From NCBI GenBank assembly GCA_041875495.1, contig CP112982.1, positions 1,860,001 to 1,924,000 of the forward strand: 64,000 bases of DNA, written 5' to 3'. The notes below the pieces were generated by a model, which made no database searches, was not told the DNA's origin, and saw only the letters and a program-made list of their open reading frames with translations. Shown here piece after piece: positions 54,148 through 63,758 of the stretch. How positions within the stretch are numbered: position 1 is the stretch's first letter; each line of letters starts with the position of its first letter. The stretch comes from Halomonas sp. CH40 (GTDB lineage: Bacteria; Pseudomonadota; Gammaproteobacteria; Pseudomonadales; Halomonadaceae). The position numbers and the translations under genes were made by a program.

Positions 54148-55065
54148 ATGTCTGCTCAACCCCTGCGTGACCCTGAAGCCACCAAAGGCGTTATGTTCGG
54201 GCTTACTGCCTATATGATGTGGGGCTGCTTCCCACTGTTTTTCGCCCTGTTTGACGGCGTACCTGCCTTTGAGATCCTGATACACCGGATTCTATGGTCG
54301 TGTCTGTTTCTGGTGGGGTTGATCACCTTGCTCCAGCGCTGGTCGCCTGTGGTCGCCGCACTCAGCGAGCCGAAACGCCTGAGCCGGGTGTTGGCTTGTG
54401 CCTTGCTGATCGCCCTGAACTGGGGGGTTTACATCTATGCGGTGGAAAGCAAACAGGTATTGCAGGCCAGCCTGGGCTATTTTTTGACGCCTCTGGTCAA
54501 TGTGGGGCTGGGGATACTGGTACTCAGGGAGGTCATGGCGAAACTGCAGCTGATTGCGCTAGGCCTGGCAACCCTGGCCATTGGCATCCAGTTTGTGCTG
54601 CTCGGTGAGATGCCCTGGTTGAGCCTGATACTGGCATTTTCATTTGGCACCTATGGGCTGTTTCGTAAACAGGTACCGCTGGATGGTCTGTCTGGACTCT
54701 TTGTGGAAACGCTGCTGCTGATGCCGTTAGCACTGATCGCCTTCAGCTGGTTGACCTTTGAAGGTAGCTCACATTTTGCCGGTGACACACGTACCACCCT
54801 GCTGCTGATTGCCAGCGGTGTACTCACCGCCCTTCCACTGATGGCGTTCGCCGGTGCTACCCGGCGCTTACGCCTGGCCACCATTGGGTTTCTGATGTAC
54901 ATCAACCCCAGCATGCAGTTCTTTATCGCCCTGTTGTTTTTCAAGGAAGCCCTGTCACTGATCCAGCTACTCACCTTTGTGCTGATCTGGACCGGGCTGG
55001 CGCTTTATTCCTATTCAGCCTGGCAGCAGTCAAAACCACGCCCGGCCGCCTCAGCGGCTCGGTAA
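54148..55065 (+). CDS. rarD: EamA/DMT transporter RarD
   Basis: 305 aa, ten membrane helices. [82 protein letters not shown] segment, [23 protein letters not shown] are RarD-specific. Substrate uncertain. The 3' end overlaps the convergent chemoreceptor gene by 15 bp. Confidence 0.93.
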   Translation: MSAQPLRDPEATKGVMFGLTAYMMWGCFPLFFALFDGVPAFEILIHRILWSCLFLVGLITLLQRWSPVVAALSEPKRLSRVLACALLIALNWGVYIYAVESKQVLQASLGYFLTPLVNVGLGILVLREVMAKLQLIALGLATLAIGIQFVLLGEMPWLSLILAFSFGTYGLFRKQVPLDGLSGLFVETLLLMPLALIAFSWLTFEGSSHFAGDTRTTLLLIASGVLTALPLMAFAGATRRLRLATIGFLMYINPSMQFFIALLFFKEALSLIQLLTFVLIWTGLALYSYSAWQQSKPRPAASAAR

Positions 55066-56661
55066 GGCGGCTACCGCTGTGGTCTGCTCCGGCTGGTAGC
55101 CCACGCGAAAGCCACCCCAGTGCTTGCCGTTAACATAGACAGGCACAGAAAGATCGTGCATGACTTCGCCGGTATCGCGCTTATACGTCTGCAGAAGTAG
55201 CGCGTTTTCATGTTTACCGCAGCGGCTGCCCGTCGGATCATCAAAAATACGCTTGCTGCGGCACAGCGCCAGGTCATGTTCATAATCACCGGTTGGCGGC
55301 TGGCTGACCGCCTGGTTATGGGTAGGTACATAACCATTGTGATCACAGGCAATGGCATACCCCAATGAATAGTGCTTGAGCATGGGCTCTTGAATCGCTG
55401 GCAGAAAACGATCGGTAAAGCGATCAAATCCGGTGTGATACATGGGCGGCCGGGTGCCGGTAATGGGCTCATAGCTTGGCTCAAATAGCTCAGATGCCTT
55501 TAGCTCACCGCGCTTAATGGCCTGTTCAAATAGCTTGCCAACCTGGTCGGCTGCCTCGCGGGCGGCATGGAACACGGCTTGATGGCGCCCTGCAAGGCGC
55601 TGTTGAGCCAGCTCACCGTCAACACTTTCAGCAGCATCCATCAGCGCCCTGGCCTGCTCTGCCAGTTCGTGCATATTGCGATTACCTTCATCGACATCGT
55701 CTTCCAGCTGGCGCAGTGAATCGGTCACCTTCTGGCTATGCTGCTGGGTGCTTTCCATCGCGTCTGCTACCTGGGTGATCTCGCGATGCACCTGATCCAC
55801 TTCATCGGTCATGCTATCCAGGCGATTTCCAACCTGCTCAATGCCCTGTGAACGCTCGCTGATACGGGTCATCAGATGCCCCATGGTCTTGACCACTGTC
55901 TGGCCGCTAAGGTGCATATCTTTCACCAGCGTATCCACGTTCTGGGTTGCCGTTGAGGTCTTGAGCGCCAGGTTACGTACCTCACTGGCCACCACGGCAA
56001 AACCGCGACCGTGCTCGCCGGCCCTGGCCGCTTCGATGGACGCATTAAGCGACAACAGATGGGTCTGCTCGGCAATACCTTCGATCATGGACGTCACATT
56101 GCGAACCCGTTCAATCTTGTCATTCAGCGCTGTCAGCATTTCCAGGGCTTCATCTGAACGACAGGAAACGTCATTCATTTCACTGATGATTTCCACCAAC
56201 TCGCCGCGATTGGCGTGGCTGGCGTTGCGAGCACTTTCCGCCAGGGTGGCTACCTGAGTAGCACTCTGACTGACCTGCATGATGGCGGCATTAATGGCTG
56301 ACATGCTGGCGGATGCGTCCCGCGCCATCTCTTCCTGGGTATCCAGGCGCTGATCCATACGATCGGCATAATGCGAAACTTCAGCCGAGGCAATAGCGGT
56401 ACTGCTGGCGCGGGACATCAGACGATAGGCCATATTGCGCAGGGAACGGTAATCGCGTACCGGCCACAGCCATGAGCTGCCCTGTTCCAGAGCCTGTTGA
56501 TCCGCGTAATAAATCCCCAGCGGGCCACTGAAGACCAGCGCCGCACCACCTAGCGCTGCGCTTAGCAAGCCAAGATATCCCCAGACGCCTCCTAACCAAT
56601 GCCCGCCTGCTGCCAGTAAAAAAAACACGAGTGACGCCAGAACAGATACCGTTCGCATCAT
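55051..56661 (-). CDS. methyl-accepting chemotaxis protein with C-terminal cytoplasmic sensor domain
   Basis: 536 aa. Two adjacent N-terminal hydrophobic helices (~5-50) with no periplasmic sensor between them. Coiled coil and MCP signalling tip: [40 protein letters not shown]. After ~390 comes a domain ([81 protein letters not shown]) that looks like a Cache/PAS-type sensor placed at the C-terminus. It should sense a cytoplasmic or membrane-linked signal. No che genes adjacent. Confidence 0.9.
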   Translation of the reverse strand: MMRTVSVLASLVFFLLAAGGHWLGGVWGYLGLLSAALGGAALVFSGPLGIYYADQQALEQGSSWLWPVRDYRSLRNMAYRLMSRASSTAIASAEVSHYADRMDQRLDTQEEMARDASASMSAINAAIMQVSQSATQVATLAESARNASHANRGELVEIISEMNDVSCRSDEALEMLTALNDKIERVRNVTSMIEGIAEQTHLLSLNASIEAARAGEHGRGFAVVASEVRNLALKTSTATQNVDTLVKDMHLSGQTVVKTMGHLMTRISERSQGIEQVGNRLDSMTDEVDQVHREITQVADAMESTQQHSQKVTDSLRQLEDDVDEGNRNMHELAEQARALMDAAESVDGELAQQRLAGRHQAVFHAAREAADQVGKLFEQAIKRGELKASELFEPSYEPITGTRPPMYHTGFDRFTDRFLPAIQEPMLKHYSLGYAIACDHNGYVPTHNQAVSQPPTGDYEHDLALCRSKRIFDDPTGSRCGKHENALLLQTYKRDTGEVMHDLSVPVYVNGKHWGGFRVGYQPEQTTAVAALPSR

Positions 56662-56881
56662 GGATGGACACCTTATTGTTTGATTGTCAGTTATTGTTGG
56701 ATTATCGGTGGTTAATGCACAGCACAGTGCCCCGCTTTGAAAGCATGCGCAAAGCAGGCCGCTATAAAGGGGTTACCGGGAATGTCTTACCGGAAAACAG
56801 GTTGAACCTGACACCGACGCATCAAGTTCAACCCTGATAGGAGGTTACCGCGTCAAAGGCGGAAAAGAAGTAACACTTTGG

Positions 56882-56918
56882 GGGCATAAATGTTACTGAA
56901 AAAGTAACTTTTATGCCC
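56882..56918 (-). terminator. long imperfect inverted repeat after metY
   Basis: GGGCATAAATGTTACT, GAAA turn, AAGTAACTTTTATGCCC: about 15 pairs with one small mismatch. It starts 9 bp after the metY stop on the minus strand. A T-tract is missing, so termination is likely but not certain. The stretch 56662-56881 between the chemoreceptor start and this repeat shows no gene. Confidence 0.5.
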
Positions 56919-56927
56919 TTGTGACTC

Positions 56928-58202
56928 TTACTGCTGTGAGGCGTCCAATGCCTGATCAATGTCCGCCAACAGGTCATCAATATGTTCGATGCCAATCGAC
57001 AGGCGCACCATATCCGCGGTGACCCCGGCGGCTTTGAGCTCCTGCTCGTTCAGCTGGCGGTGGGTAGTGGAGGCCGGAATTGACGAGCAGCTTTTGGCAT
57101 CACCAATGTTGACCAGACGCAGAATCAATGCCAGGGCGTCATAGAAACGCTCAGCGGCTTCCTGCCCCCCTTTCACGCCGAAGCTCAAAATGCCCGAGGC
57201 GTGCCCCTGCATATAGCGCTTGGCCAGGGCATGATCCGGATGGTTTTCAAGCCCGGCGTAATGCACCCAGTCAACCAGCGGATGAGCCTCAAGATGTTTG
57301 GCAACTATCAGGGTATTGGCACACACCCGCTCCATTCGCAGCGCCAGGGTTTCCAGGCCCTGTAGCAGGTTCCAGGCGGCCTGGGCTGACAGCGCCGCCC
57401 CCATGTTGCGCAGGGGCACCACACGGGCACGAGCAATAAAGGCTGCCTCACCCACGTCACGGGTGTAGCTGACGCCATGATAGGAAACGTCAGGCTCAGT
57501 CAGAAGCGGAAAGCGATTGGCATTTTCCGCCCAAGGGAACTTGCCTGAATCGACAATCACGCCGCCGACGGTAGTGCCATGGCCGCCCATGTACTTGGTC
57601 GCTGAATTGACCACGATATCGGCGCCATGCTCGATCGGGCGGCACAGAAAGGGCGTTGCCGTGGTGTTATCCACCATGACCGGTACACCATGGCGATGGG
57701 CTACTTCCGCCAGCTTGGCGATATCCACCACGCCACCGGAAGGGTTGCCAATACTTTCGCAATAAACCGCCTTGGTACGGCCGTCAATCAGCGCTTCAAG
57801 GCCCTCGAAATCATCCTTGTCAGCAAAGCGTACTTCAATGCCCTGGCGCGGCAGCGTATGGGCAAACAGATTGTAGGTACCGCCGTACAGTTCACTGATC
57901 GAGACAATGTTATCGCCCGCTTCGGCAATCGTCTGGATGGCATAAGTGATTGCCGCCATCCCCGAGGCCACGGCCAAGCCGGCAATTCCCCCTTCCAATG
58001 CCGCCACGCGCTGTTCCAGAACGGCACAGGTAGGGTTCATTATGCGTGAATAGATATTACCTTCGACCTTGAGATCAAACAGATCGGCCGCGTGCTGGGC
58101 GCTATCAAAAGAGAATGAAGTGGTCTGGTGAATTGGCACAGCCACCGCATTCTGAGAGTCGGGTGAATAACCGTGGTGCAGGGCAATTGTTTCTGGCTTC
58201 AT
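56928..58202 (-). CDS. metY: O-acetylhomoserine aminocarboxypropyltransferase/sulfhydrylase (MetY), PLP enzyme
   Basis: 424 aa. Cys/Met metabolism PLP family: IYSRIMNPTCAVLEQRVAALEGG, SELYGGTYNLFAHTLPRQGI, VDNTTATPFLCRPIEHGADIVVNSATKYMGGHGTTVGG with the PLP Lys in SATKY, and LVNIGDAKSCSSIPASTTHRQL. Makes homocysteine from O-acetylhomoserine and sulfide. The neighbouring SulP transporter gene is divergent, which fits a sulfur theme, but this is only suggestive. Confidence 0.92.
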   Translation of the reverse strand: MKPETIALHHGYSPDSQNAVAVPIHQTTSFSFDSAQHAADLFDLKVEGNIYSRIMNPTCAVLEQRVAALEGGIAGLAVASGMAAITYAIQTIAEAGDNIVSISELYGGTYNLFAHTLPRQGIEVRFADKDDFEGLEALIDGRTKAVYCESIGNPSGGVVDIAKLAEVAHRHGVPVMVDNTTATPFLCRPIEHGADIVVNSATKYMGGHGTTVGGVIVDSGKFPWAENANRFPLLTEPDVSYHGVSYTRDVGEAAFIARARVVPLRNMGAALSAQAAWNLLQGLETLALRMERVCANTLIVAKHLEAHPLVDWVHYAGLENHPDHALAKRYMQGHASGILSFGVKGGQEAAERFYDALALILRLVNIGDAKSCSSIPASTTHRQLNEQELKAAGVTADMVRLSIGIEHIDDLLADIDQALDASQQ

Positions 58203-58330
58203 GGATACGTCTCTTTAAAAGTAAATAAACGACATGCTGATCCTAAACAAGCCTCTACCTGAAGGCCAATATCGTTTAGTCTGGTATTCATGATCAATTT
58301 TCACTATCACATCACTTTACACCCTAAGCC

Positions 58331-60037
58331 ATGATCAAACGCTACTTTCCTATTCTCAGCTGGCTGCCTCACTATCACCGGCGTTTGCTGGGGGCCGATG
58401 TGCTGGCAGGCCTGATTGTGACCATGATGGTGATTCCCCAATCCCTCGCTTATGCCTTGCTGGCGGGGCTTCCTGCTGTGGTAGGGCTTTATGCCAGCAT
58501 TCTTCCTCAGCTTGTGTATACCCTGTTTGGCACCAGCCGAACGCTGGCGATTGGCCCGGTGGCGATTATTGCCCTGATGACGGCGGCCGCGCTTTCGGGG
58601 GTGGCCACCCCGGGTTCTGCCGCCTATCTCGAAGCGGCCCTGGTGCTGGCGGTATTGTCCGGTGCCATACTGGTTGCCATGGGCCTGTTGAAAATGGGCT
58701 TTTTTAGCAATTTTCTCAGCCACCCGGTGATTTCCGGCTTTCTGACCGCGTCCGGCATCCTGATTGCCGCCAGCCAGTTCAGCGCCCTTCTTGGCGTTGA
58801 AAGTCAGGGGTTTACCCTGGTGGAACGGCTAGTGTCTGTCATCCCCGAACTCCCCAAGGTGCATATCCCCACCTTGATCATCGGCGCTGGCACCCTGGTA
58901 TTTCTGATTGCCATGCGCCGCTATGCCAAGGCACTGCTGCAGCAATGGGGGCTGAGCGCCATGCTGGCCGACCTGATTGCCAAGGCGGGGCCGGTGTTTG
59001 CCGTGCTGACAACCACCTGGGTCACCTGGTTCTGGCAGCTGGATGAGGCAGGCGTGGCGGTTGTCGGCAGCATCCCCATGGGTTTGCCTCCCCTGGGCAT
59101 TCCCATGCCTGAGGCAGCGCTATGGCAAGCCCTGCTGATGCCTGCGCTGCTGATCAGCCTGGTGGGCTTTGTGGAATCGGTCTCCATGGGCCAGATGCTG
59201 GCCGCCAAGCGGCGCCAGCGTATCTCACCGAATCAGGAACTGATCGGCCTGGGAGCGGCCAATCTGGCCGGCGGTGTTTCAGGCGCCATGCCGGTTGCCG
59301 GCGGGCTTTCCCGCACCGTGATCAATTTCGATGCTGGCGCCCAGACTCCAGCGGCTGGCGCCTTTGCTGCTCTGGGAATCGCACTGGTCACCTTCACCTT
59401 TACCGGCTGGCTGCACTATTTACCGATTGCCACCCTGGCCGCCACCATCACCGTCTCGATTCTCACCCTGGTGGATGTCGCCACCCTGCGCCAGACTTGG
59501 CGCTATTCGCGCAGCGATTTCAGCGCCATGGCCATGACCATAGCGCTGACCCTGATCGAAGGAGTCGAGGCCGGCATACTGACCGGCGTAGTGCTTTCAA
59601 TTGGCCTTTTTCTGTATCGTACCAGCCGCCCCAACAGCGCACTGCTCGGGCGAGTCGCTGATAGCGAACAGTTTCGTAGCATCGCCCGGCATGACGTAGA
59701 GACCCACTCCCACGTTGCCTTCCTGCGCATTGACGAAAGCCTCTATTTTGCCAATGCCCGCTATCTCGAGGATACCCTGTATAATCTGGTCGCTACCCGC
59801 CCGGAGCTTGAGCATGTGGTCATCGTCTGCTCTGCCGTCAACCTGATTGACGCCTCGGCGCTGGAAAGCCTGGAAGCGATCAACGCCAGGCTCAAGGATG
59901 CCAACGTCAAGCTGCATCTGGCGGAAGTCAAAGGCCCGGTGATGGACAAACTCAAGCGCAGCGACTTGCCCGAACAGCTCACCGGGCGCATTTTCCTCAG
60001 CACCTATGCTGCCTGGCGTGAGCTGGATAATGATTGA
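58331..60037 (+). CDS. SulP-family inorganic anion transporter with STAS domain
   Basis: 568 aa. SLC26/SulP core with about 12-14 helices: DVLAGLIVTMMVIPQSLAYALLAGLPAVVGLYASILP signature, FGTSRTLAIGPVAIIALM, NLAGGVSGAMPVAGGLSRTVINFDAGAQT. C-terminal STAS ~440-560 (FLRIDESLYFANARYLEDTL, VVIVCSAVNLIDASALESLEAINARL). Transports sulfate or another anion such as bicarbonate; specificity cannot be read. No clear ribosome-binding site before the ATG. Confidence 0.92.
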   Translation: MIKRYFPILSWLPHYHRRLLGADVLAGLIVTMMVIPQSLAYALLAGLPAVVGLYASILPQLVYTLFGTSRTLAIGPVAIIALMTAAALSGVATPGSAAYLEAALVLAVLSGAILVAMGLLKMGFFSNFLSHPVISGFLTASGILIAASQFSALLGVESQGFTLVERLVSVIPELPKVHIPTLIIGAGTLVFLIAMRRYAKALLQQWGLSAMLADLIAKAGPVFAVLTTTWVTWFWQLDEAGVAVVGSIPMGLPPLGIPMPEAALWQALLMPALLISLVGFVESVSMGQMLAAKRRQRISPNQELIGLGAANLAGGVSGAMPVAGGLSRTVINFDAGAQTPAAGAFAALGIALVTFTFTGWLHYLPIATLAATITVSILTLVDVATLRQTWRYSRSDFSAMAMTIALTLIEGVEAGILTGVVLSIGLFLYRTSRPNSALLGRVADSEQFRSIARHDVETHSHVAFLRIDESLYFANARYLEDTLYNLVATRPELEHVVIVCSAVNLIDASALESLEAINARLKDANVKLHLAEVKGPVMDKLKRSDLPEQLTGRIFLSTYAAWRELDND

Positions 60038-60069
60038 ACCTTTTGCATACCTGGATCTCAAGCGTTCTC

Positions 60070-61236
60070 ATGGATGATCTATCAAACACCTCTGGCTCAT
60101 CACCCGGCTCAGTACCCAGTTCAGCTCCACTGGCCCGTATCGAAACAAACCAGCAGCTCACACTTTCCGGCACCTGGACGCTGGCCTATTTTCATGCCAT
60201 CAAGAAGCAGCTCAGCACTCATGATGCCAGGCATATTGAGCACCTGTCGCTTGAGCCGGTCACCCAGCTGGATACGGCCGCTGCCCAACTGCTGATCGAG
60301 TGGTTTGGCAGCGAGCGTATGCAGCAGCAGGCCAATCACCTGCCTGATCAGCGGCGCCAGTTGATCCTGAGCGTCATTGAAGCCCTGAAGGTAGTTGCCG
60401 AAGCGCCGGAAACACCTGCCAGAACCTGGTGCCAGCGTCTCGGCGACAGCCTGGCAAGGCTTGGCCAGCAGGTGACCGCCCTGTTCACCCAACAGCTTTA
60501 TCTGCTGGGCTTTCTTGGCGTGATGCTGGCAGCGTTTGGGCGTACCTTTTGGCGCCCTGGGCGCTGGCGCCTCACCGCTACCGTCGCCCATATCCATCAG
60601 ACCGGGCTGAACGCCGTGCCGATTGTTGTCCTGCTGACCTTTATGGTCGGCGCCGTGGTCGCCTTTCTGGGGGCAACCGTACTGACAACCTTCGGAGCCA
60701 CCATTTACACCGTTAACCTGGTGGTTTTTTCGTTTCTGCGTGAATTTGGCGTCCTGTTGGCGGCCATCATGCTGGCAGGCCGAACCGCCAGTGCCTTTAC
60801 CGCCCAGCTAGGGGCCATGAAGTCCAATGAAGAAATCGATGCACTGCGCACCCAGGGGCTGGACCCTATCGAGCTTCTGGTACTGCCCAGGGTAATCGCG
60901 CTATGGATCAGCCTGCCACTGCTTGCTTTTGTCGGAACGCTAAGCGGCATGCTCGGCGGTGCGGTTGTCGGCGCTGTATCCCTGGATATTCCCTTCACCC
61001 AGTTCTGGCAGATAGTCCAACGAGATATCAGCATCCGCCACCTATGGGTCGGGCTTTCCAAGGCGCCCCTCTTTGCCCTGGTGATTGCGATCATCGGCTG
61101 CGCTGAAGGTTTCAAGGTCAGCGGCAGCGCTCAATCGGTCGGGGAACGCACCACGTCTAGCGTCGTCCAGTCGATTTTCATGGTCATCCTGCTGGATGCC
61201 CTGGCGGCGTTATACTTCATGCAGATGGGATGGTGA
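60070..61236 (+). CDS. MlaE-type lipid ABC transporter permease with N-terminal STAS-like extension
   Basis: 388 aa from ATG 60070; a TTG at 60034 overlapping the SulP stop is an alternative. Residues ~20-115 (QLTLSGTWTLAYFHAIKKQL, LDTAAAQLLIEWFG) resemble a STAS/MlaB-like domain. The permease part ~130-385 has GLNAVPIVVLLTFMVGAVVAFLG, FGVLLAAIMLAGRTASAFTAQLGAMKSNEEIDALRTQGLDP and IIGCAEGFKVSGSAQSVGERTTSSVVQSIF. First gene of a four-gene MCE operon that starts 33 bp after the SulP gene. Confidence 0.9.
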   Translation: MDDLSNTSGSSPGSVPSSAPLARIETNQQLTLSGTWTLAYFHAIKKQLSTHDARHIEHLSLEPVTQLDTAAAQLLIEWFGSERMQQQANHLPDQRRQLILSVIEALKVVAEAPETPARTWCQRLGDSLARLGQQVTALFTQQLYLLGFLGVMLAAFGRTFWRPGRWRLTATVAHIHQTGLNAVPIVVLLTFMVGAVVAFLGATVLTTFGATIYTVNLVVFSFLREFGVLLAAIMLAGRTASAFTAQLGAMKSNEEIDALRTQGLDPIELLVLPRVIALWISLPLLAFVGTLSGMLGGAVVGAVSLDIPFTQFWQIVQRDISIRHLWVGLSKAPLFALVIAIIGCAEGFKVSGSAQSVGERTTSSVVQSIFMVILLDALAALYFMQMGW

Positions 61237-61261
61237 TCAGCGCCATATTCAGGGAGCCTAC

Positions 61262-62038
61262 GTGAGCGATTCGGTTATCCACATTGACAATCTCGAAAAC
61301 CGCTTTGGTACGACGGTGGTACACCAGGGCCTGAGCCTGAGCGTTATGCGCGGGGAAATTCTTGGGGTTGTGGGCGGTTCTGGCACTGGCAAATCGGTGC
61401 TCTTACGCAGTATTGTCGGTCTCAAACCGATTGATGACGGCGATATCCACGTCTTCGGCAAGCGCCTGGCCGCCCTTGATCGCCGCCAGCGCGCCGCGCT
61501 GGAAAGACGCTTTGGAGTACTGTTTCAGCAGGGCGCCCTGTACAGCTCGCTCAATCTGCTGGAAAACGTTGCCTTGCCGCTGGTTGAACATACCCCTCTC
61601 AGCCGCCGTGAAGCCGAGCAGATTGCACGCATGAAGCTTGCGCTGGTCGGCTTGCCTGCCCGTGCCGCTGAGCAGATGCCTGCCGCGCTGTCCGGCGGTA
61701 TGATCAAGCGCGCCGCCCTGGCCCGCGCCTTGGCGCTCGACCCGGACGTGCTCTTTCTTGACGAACCCACCGCTGGGCTTGACCCTATCAGTGCCGCCCG
61801 GTTTGACCAGCTATTGCTCACCCTGCGCGATGCTCTGGGGTTCAGCGTCTTTCTGGTAACTCATGATCTGGATACGCTGTATAGCGTCTGCGATCGCGTC
61901 GCTGTGCTGGCCCGCAAGCAGGTGTTGGTTGCGGATACTCTGGAAAACGTCGCCGCTACCCAGGACGATTGGATACAGGATTATTTTCACGGCCCAAGAG
62001 GCCGTGCCGCCTATGCTAGCATGAAGGAAAATCGCTGA
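61262..62038 (+). CDS. MlaF-type ABC transporter ATP-binding protein
   Basis: 258 aa from GTG 61262, after AGGGAG; the longer upstream frame lies inside the permease. Walker A VVGGSGTGKSVLLRSI, Q-loop FQQGALYSSLNLLENVALP, signature PAALSGGMIKRAALARALALDPDVLFLDEPTAGLDPISAA with Walker B, H-loop FLVTHDLDTLYSVCDRV. The GMIKR signature variant is typical of MlaF/TTG2A. Stop overlaps the next start. Confidence 0.94.
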   Translation: MSDSVIHIDNLENRFGTTVVHQGLSLSVMRGEILGVVGGSGTGKSVLLRSIVGLKPIDDGDIHVFGKRLAALDRRQRAALERRFGVLFQQGALYSSLNLLENVALPLVEHTPLSRREAEQIARMKLALVGLPARAAEQMPAALSGGMIKRAALARALALDPDVLFLDEPTAGLDPISAARFDQLLLTLRDALGFSVFLVTHDLDTLYSVCDRVAVLARKQVLVADTLENVAATQDDWIQDYFHGPRGRAAYASMKENR

Positions 62039-63000
62039 TGGAAACGCGCGCGCATCACATTCTGATTGGTCTGTTTACCTTGTTAACCCTGGTAGCCGCC
62101 GTGGCATTTTCATTGTGGATGACCCAGGCGGCAACGCAGCGCGAATATGCCTTTTACGAGGTAGTGTTCAACCGTGCGGTCAGCGGCCTGAGCACGGGTA
62201 GCCGGGTTGAGTTCAGTGGCCTGGAGGTGGGCAATGTGGTCGAGATGCGCCTTGACCCTGATGATCCTCGTCAGGTGTTGGCACTGATCCGGGTTGATCA
62301 GGAAATCCCGATCAGGGAGGACACCCAGGCCAAGTTAGGGCTTGCCAATATCACTGGCAGCATGACGCTGCAGCTGTATGGCGGCTCGCCGGATAGCCCA
62401 CGGCTGATCACGTCCGAACAGGATCCGGCCCAGATTAGCGCAGCGCCCTCGCCGATTGATTCATTGCTGTCAGACGGTGAAGCCGTAGTCTCCAACGTCA
62501 GCCGTTTGCTCAACAATCTGAACACCCTGTTTGAAAAAGACAGCGCCGAGCGCATCAATCGCATTATTGCCAATACCGACGCCATTACCGCTGGGCTGGC
62601 AGAGGCTCAACCGCAGATTACCAATGCCCTCGACGACTCGGTGACCCAGCTGAATCGCCTGACCACACAGGCCACCACTACCCTGGAAAATATTGATACC
62701 CTCAGCCAATCGGCTAACCAACTGCTTGAAGAAGACAGCCGTAGGCTGCTTCTATCAGCCCGTCAGGCCGCTGAAGAATTGACCGCTACCTCTGAACAAT
62801 GGCGGCAGCTGCTGGATCGCAACGCGCCTGGCGTGACCACAAGCGTCAATAACATCGCCGCCAGTAGCGCTGAGTTACCGGCTATTCTGCAGGAACTGCA
62901 AGCGACCCTGGTGAATCTCAACCGAGTTTCACGCCGCCTGGAAGAAAACCCCGGCGATTTTATTTTCGGTGGTGAACAGATCAAGGAGTTTCGTCCGTGA
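62038..63000 (+). CDS. MCE/MlaD-family lipid-binding protein
   Basis: 320 aa. One N-terminal membrane anchor (ILIGLFTLLTLVAAVAFSLWM), one MCE domain ~40-120 (YEVVFNRAVSGLSTGSRVEFSGLEVGNVVEMRL, VRVDQEIPIREDTQAKLG-like segment), then long helices up to ~300 (LNNLNTLFEKDSAERINRIIANTD, STAELPAILQELQ-like), longer than MlaD and closer to PqiB/YebT-type single-MCE proteins. Carries lipid between membranes with the permease and ATPase. Confidence 0.9.
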   Translation: METRAHHILIGLFTLLTLVAAVAFSLWMTQAATQREYAFYEVVFNRAVSGLSTGSRVEFSGLEVGNVVEMRLDPDDPRQVLALIRVDQEIPIREDTQAKLGLANITGSMTLQLYGGSPDSPRLITSEQDPAQISAAPSPIDSLLSDGEAVVSNVSRLLNNLNTLFEKDSAERINRIIANTDAITAGLAEAQPQITNALDDSVTQLNRLTTQATTTLENIDTLSQSANQLLEEDSRRLLLSARQAAEELTATSEQWRQLLDRNAPGVTTSVNNIAASSAELPAILQELQATLVNLNRVSRRLEENPGDFIFGGEQIKEFRP

Positions 63001-63584
63001 AGTATCTGGTGAGTATGATAATAATGACCTGGCTTGCTGGCTGCTCCGTCCTACCTGAAAGCACACCGAAGCAGCTGTATCGTCTACCATCGCCTGAGCT
63101 TTCAGTCATCGCCAATAGCACGCAAGGAATTCTGGAGGTTCAAGCTCCCAGCGCAGACCGTTTGCTGGCCAGCGATCATATTGTGGTCTGGCCGGATGCT
63201 CAGCAGGTCAGCGTCTATGCCGATGCACGTTGGCATGATAACGCACCGGCCATGCTAAAACGCCAGTGGCAAGATGCCCTGCAAGCCACACAGGTTGCAT
63301 TGCCCGCTGAACCTGGGGAACAGGGCATTGATGCCCGCCTGGTAGCCGAACTAAGCGATTTCCATATTGCCTATCAGAACGACACTCCCACCGCCGTCAT
63401 GCGCGCCCAGTTTACCCTGCTGGACGCAACAAGTGGCCAACGCCTGGCCAACCAGCAACTATCAGCCACCCAGGCTGCTGAAGATGAAAACGTTCCTGCT
63501 GCCGTCGCCGCATTGGGCGAGGCATCTGAACAACTCACTCGCCAACTGATGCAATGGCTCGACAGCCAGCTGAACAATAAGTGA
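62997..63584 (+). CDS. ABC-type transport auxiliary lipoprotein, PqiC-like
   Basis: 195 aa from GTG 62997, overlapping the MCE stop by 4 bp. Lipobox MTWLAGC gives a lipid-anchored Cys16. PqiC/DUF330-type core: QLYRLPSPELSV, ILEVQAPSADRLLASDHIVVWPDAQQVSVYADARWHDNAPAMLKRQWQDAL, then FHIAYQNDTPTAVMRAQFTLLD. Expected in the outer membrane as partner of the MCE protein. Confidence 0.88.
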   Translation: MKYLVSMIIMTWLAGCSVLPESTPKQLYRLPSPELSVIANSTQGILEVQAPSADRLLASDHIVVWPDAQQVSVYADARWHDNAPAMLKRQWQDALQATQVALPAEPGEQGIDARLVAELSDFHIAYQNDTPTAVMRAQFTLLDATSGQRLANQQLSATQAAEDENVPAAVAALGEASEQLTRQLMQWLDSQLNNK

Positions 63585-63758
63585 ACAAATCGAATTCCGG
63601 CTGTTGCTGTTCACTTAGAAATTGGCGTAAGACGCGCGTGATTAATTATTGATTGAACATATCGTTCATATTATTGGCGAACAGAACATCGCGCATCCAG
63701 CCTTTTAGCTGATCGTGGTCGGCTTGAACAAGAGACTTGGTTCAACGCTGGGCTATTG

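Noticed and set aside
58260..58320. MetR-type site before metY
   Set aside because: TGATCAATTTTCA resembles TGAA-N5-TTCA with one mismatch, but a single near match in AT-rich DNA is weak evidence.
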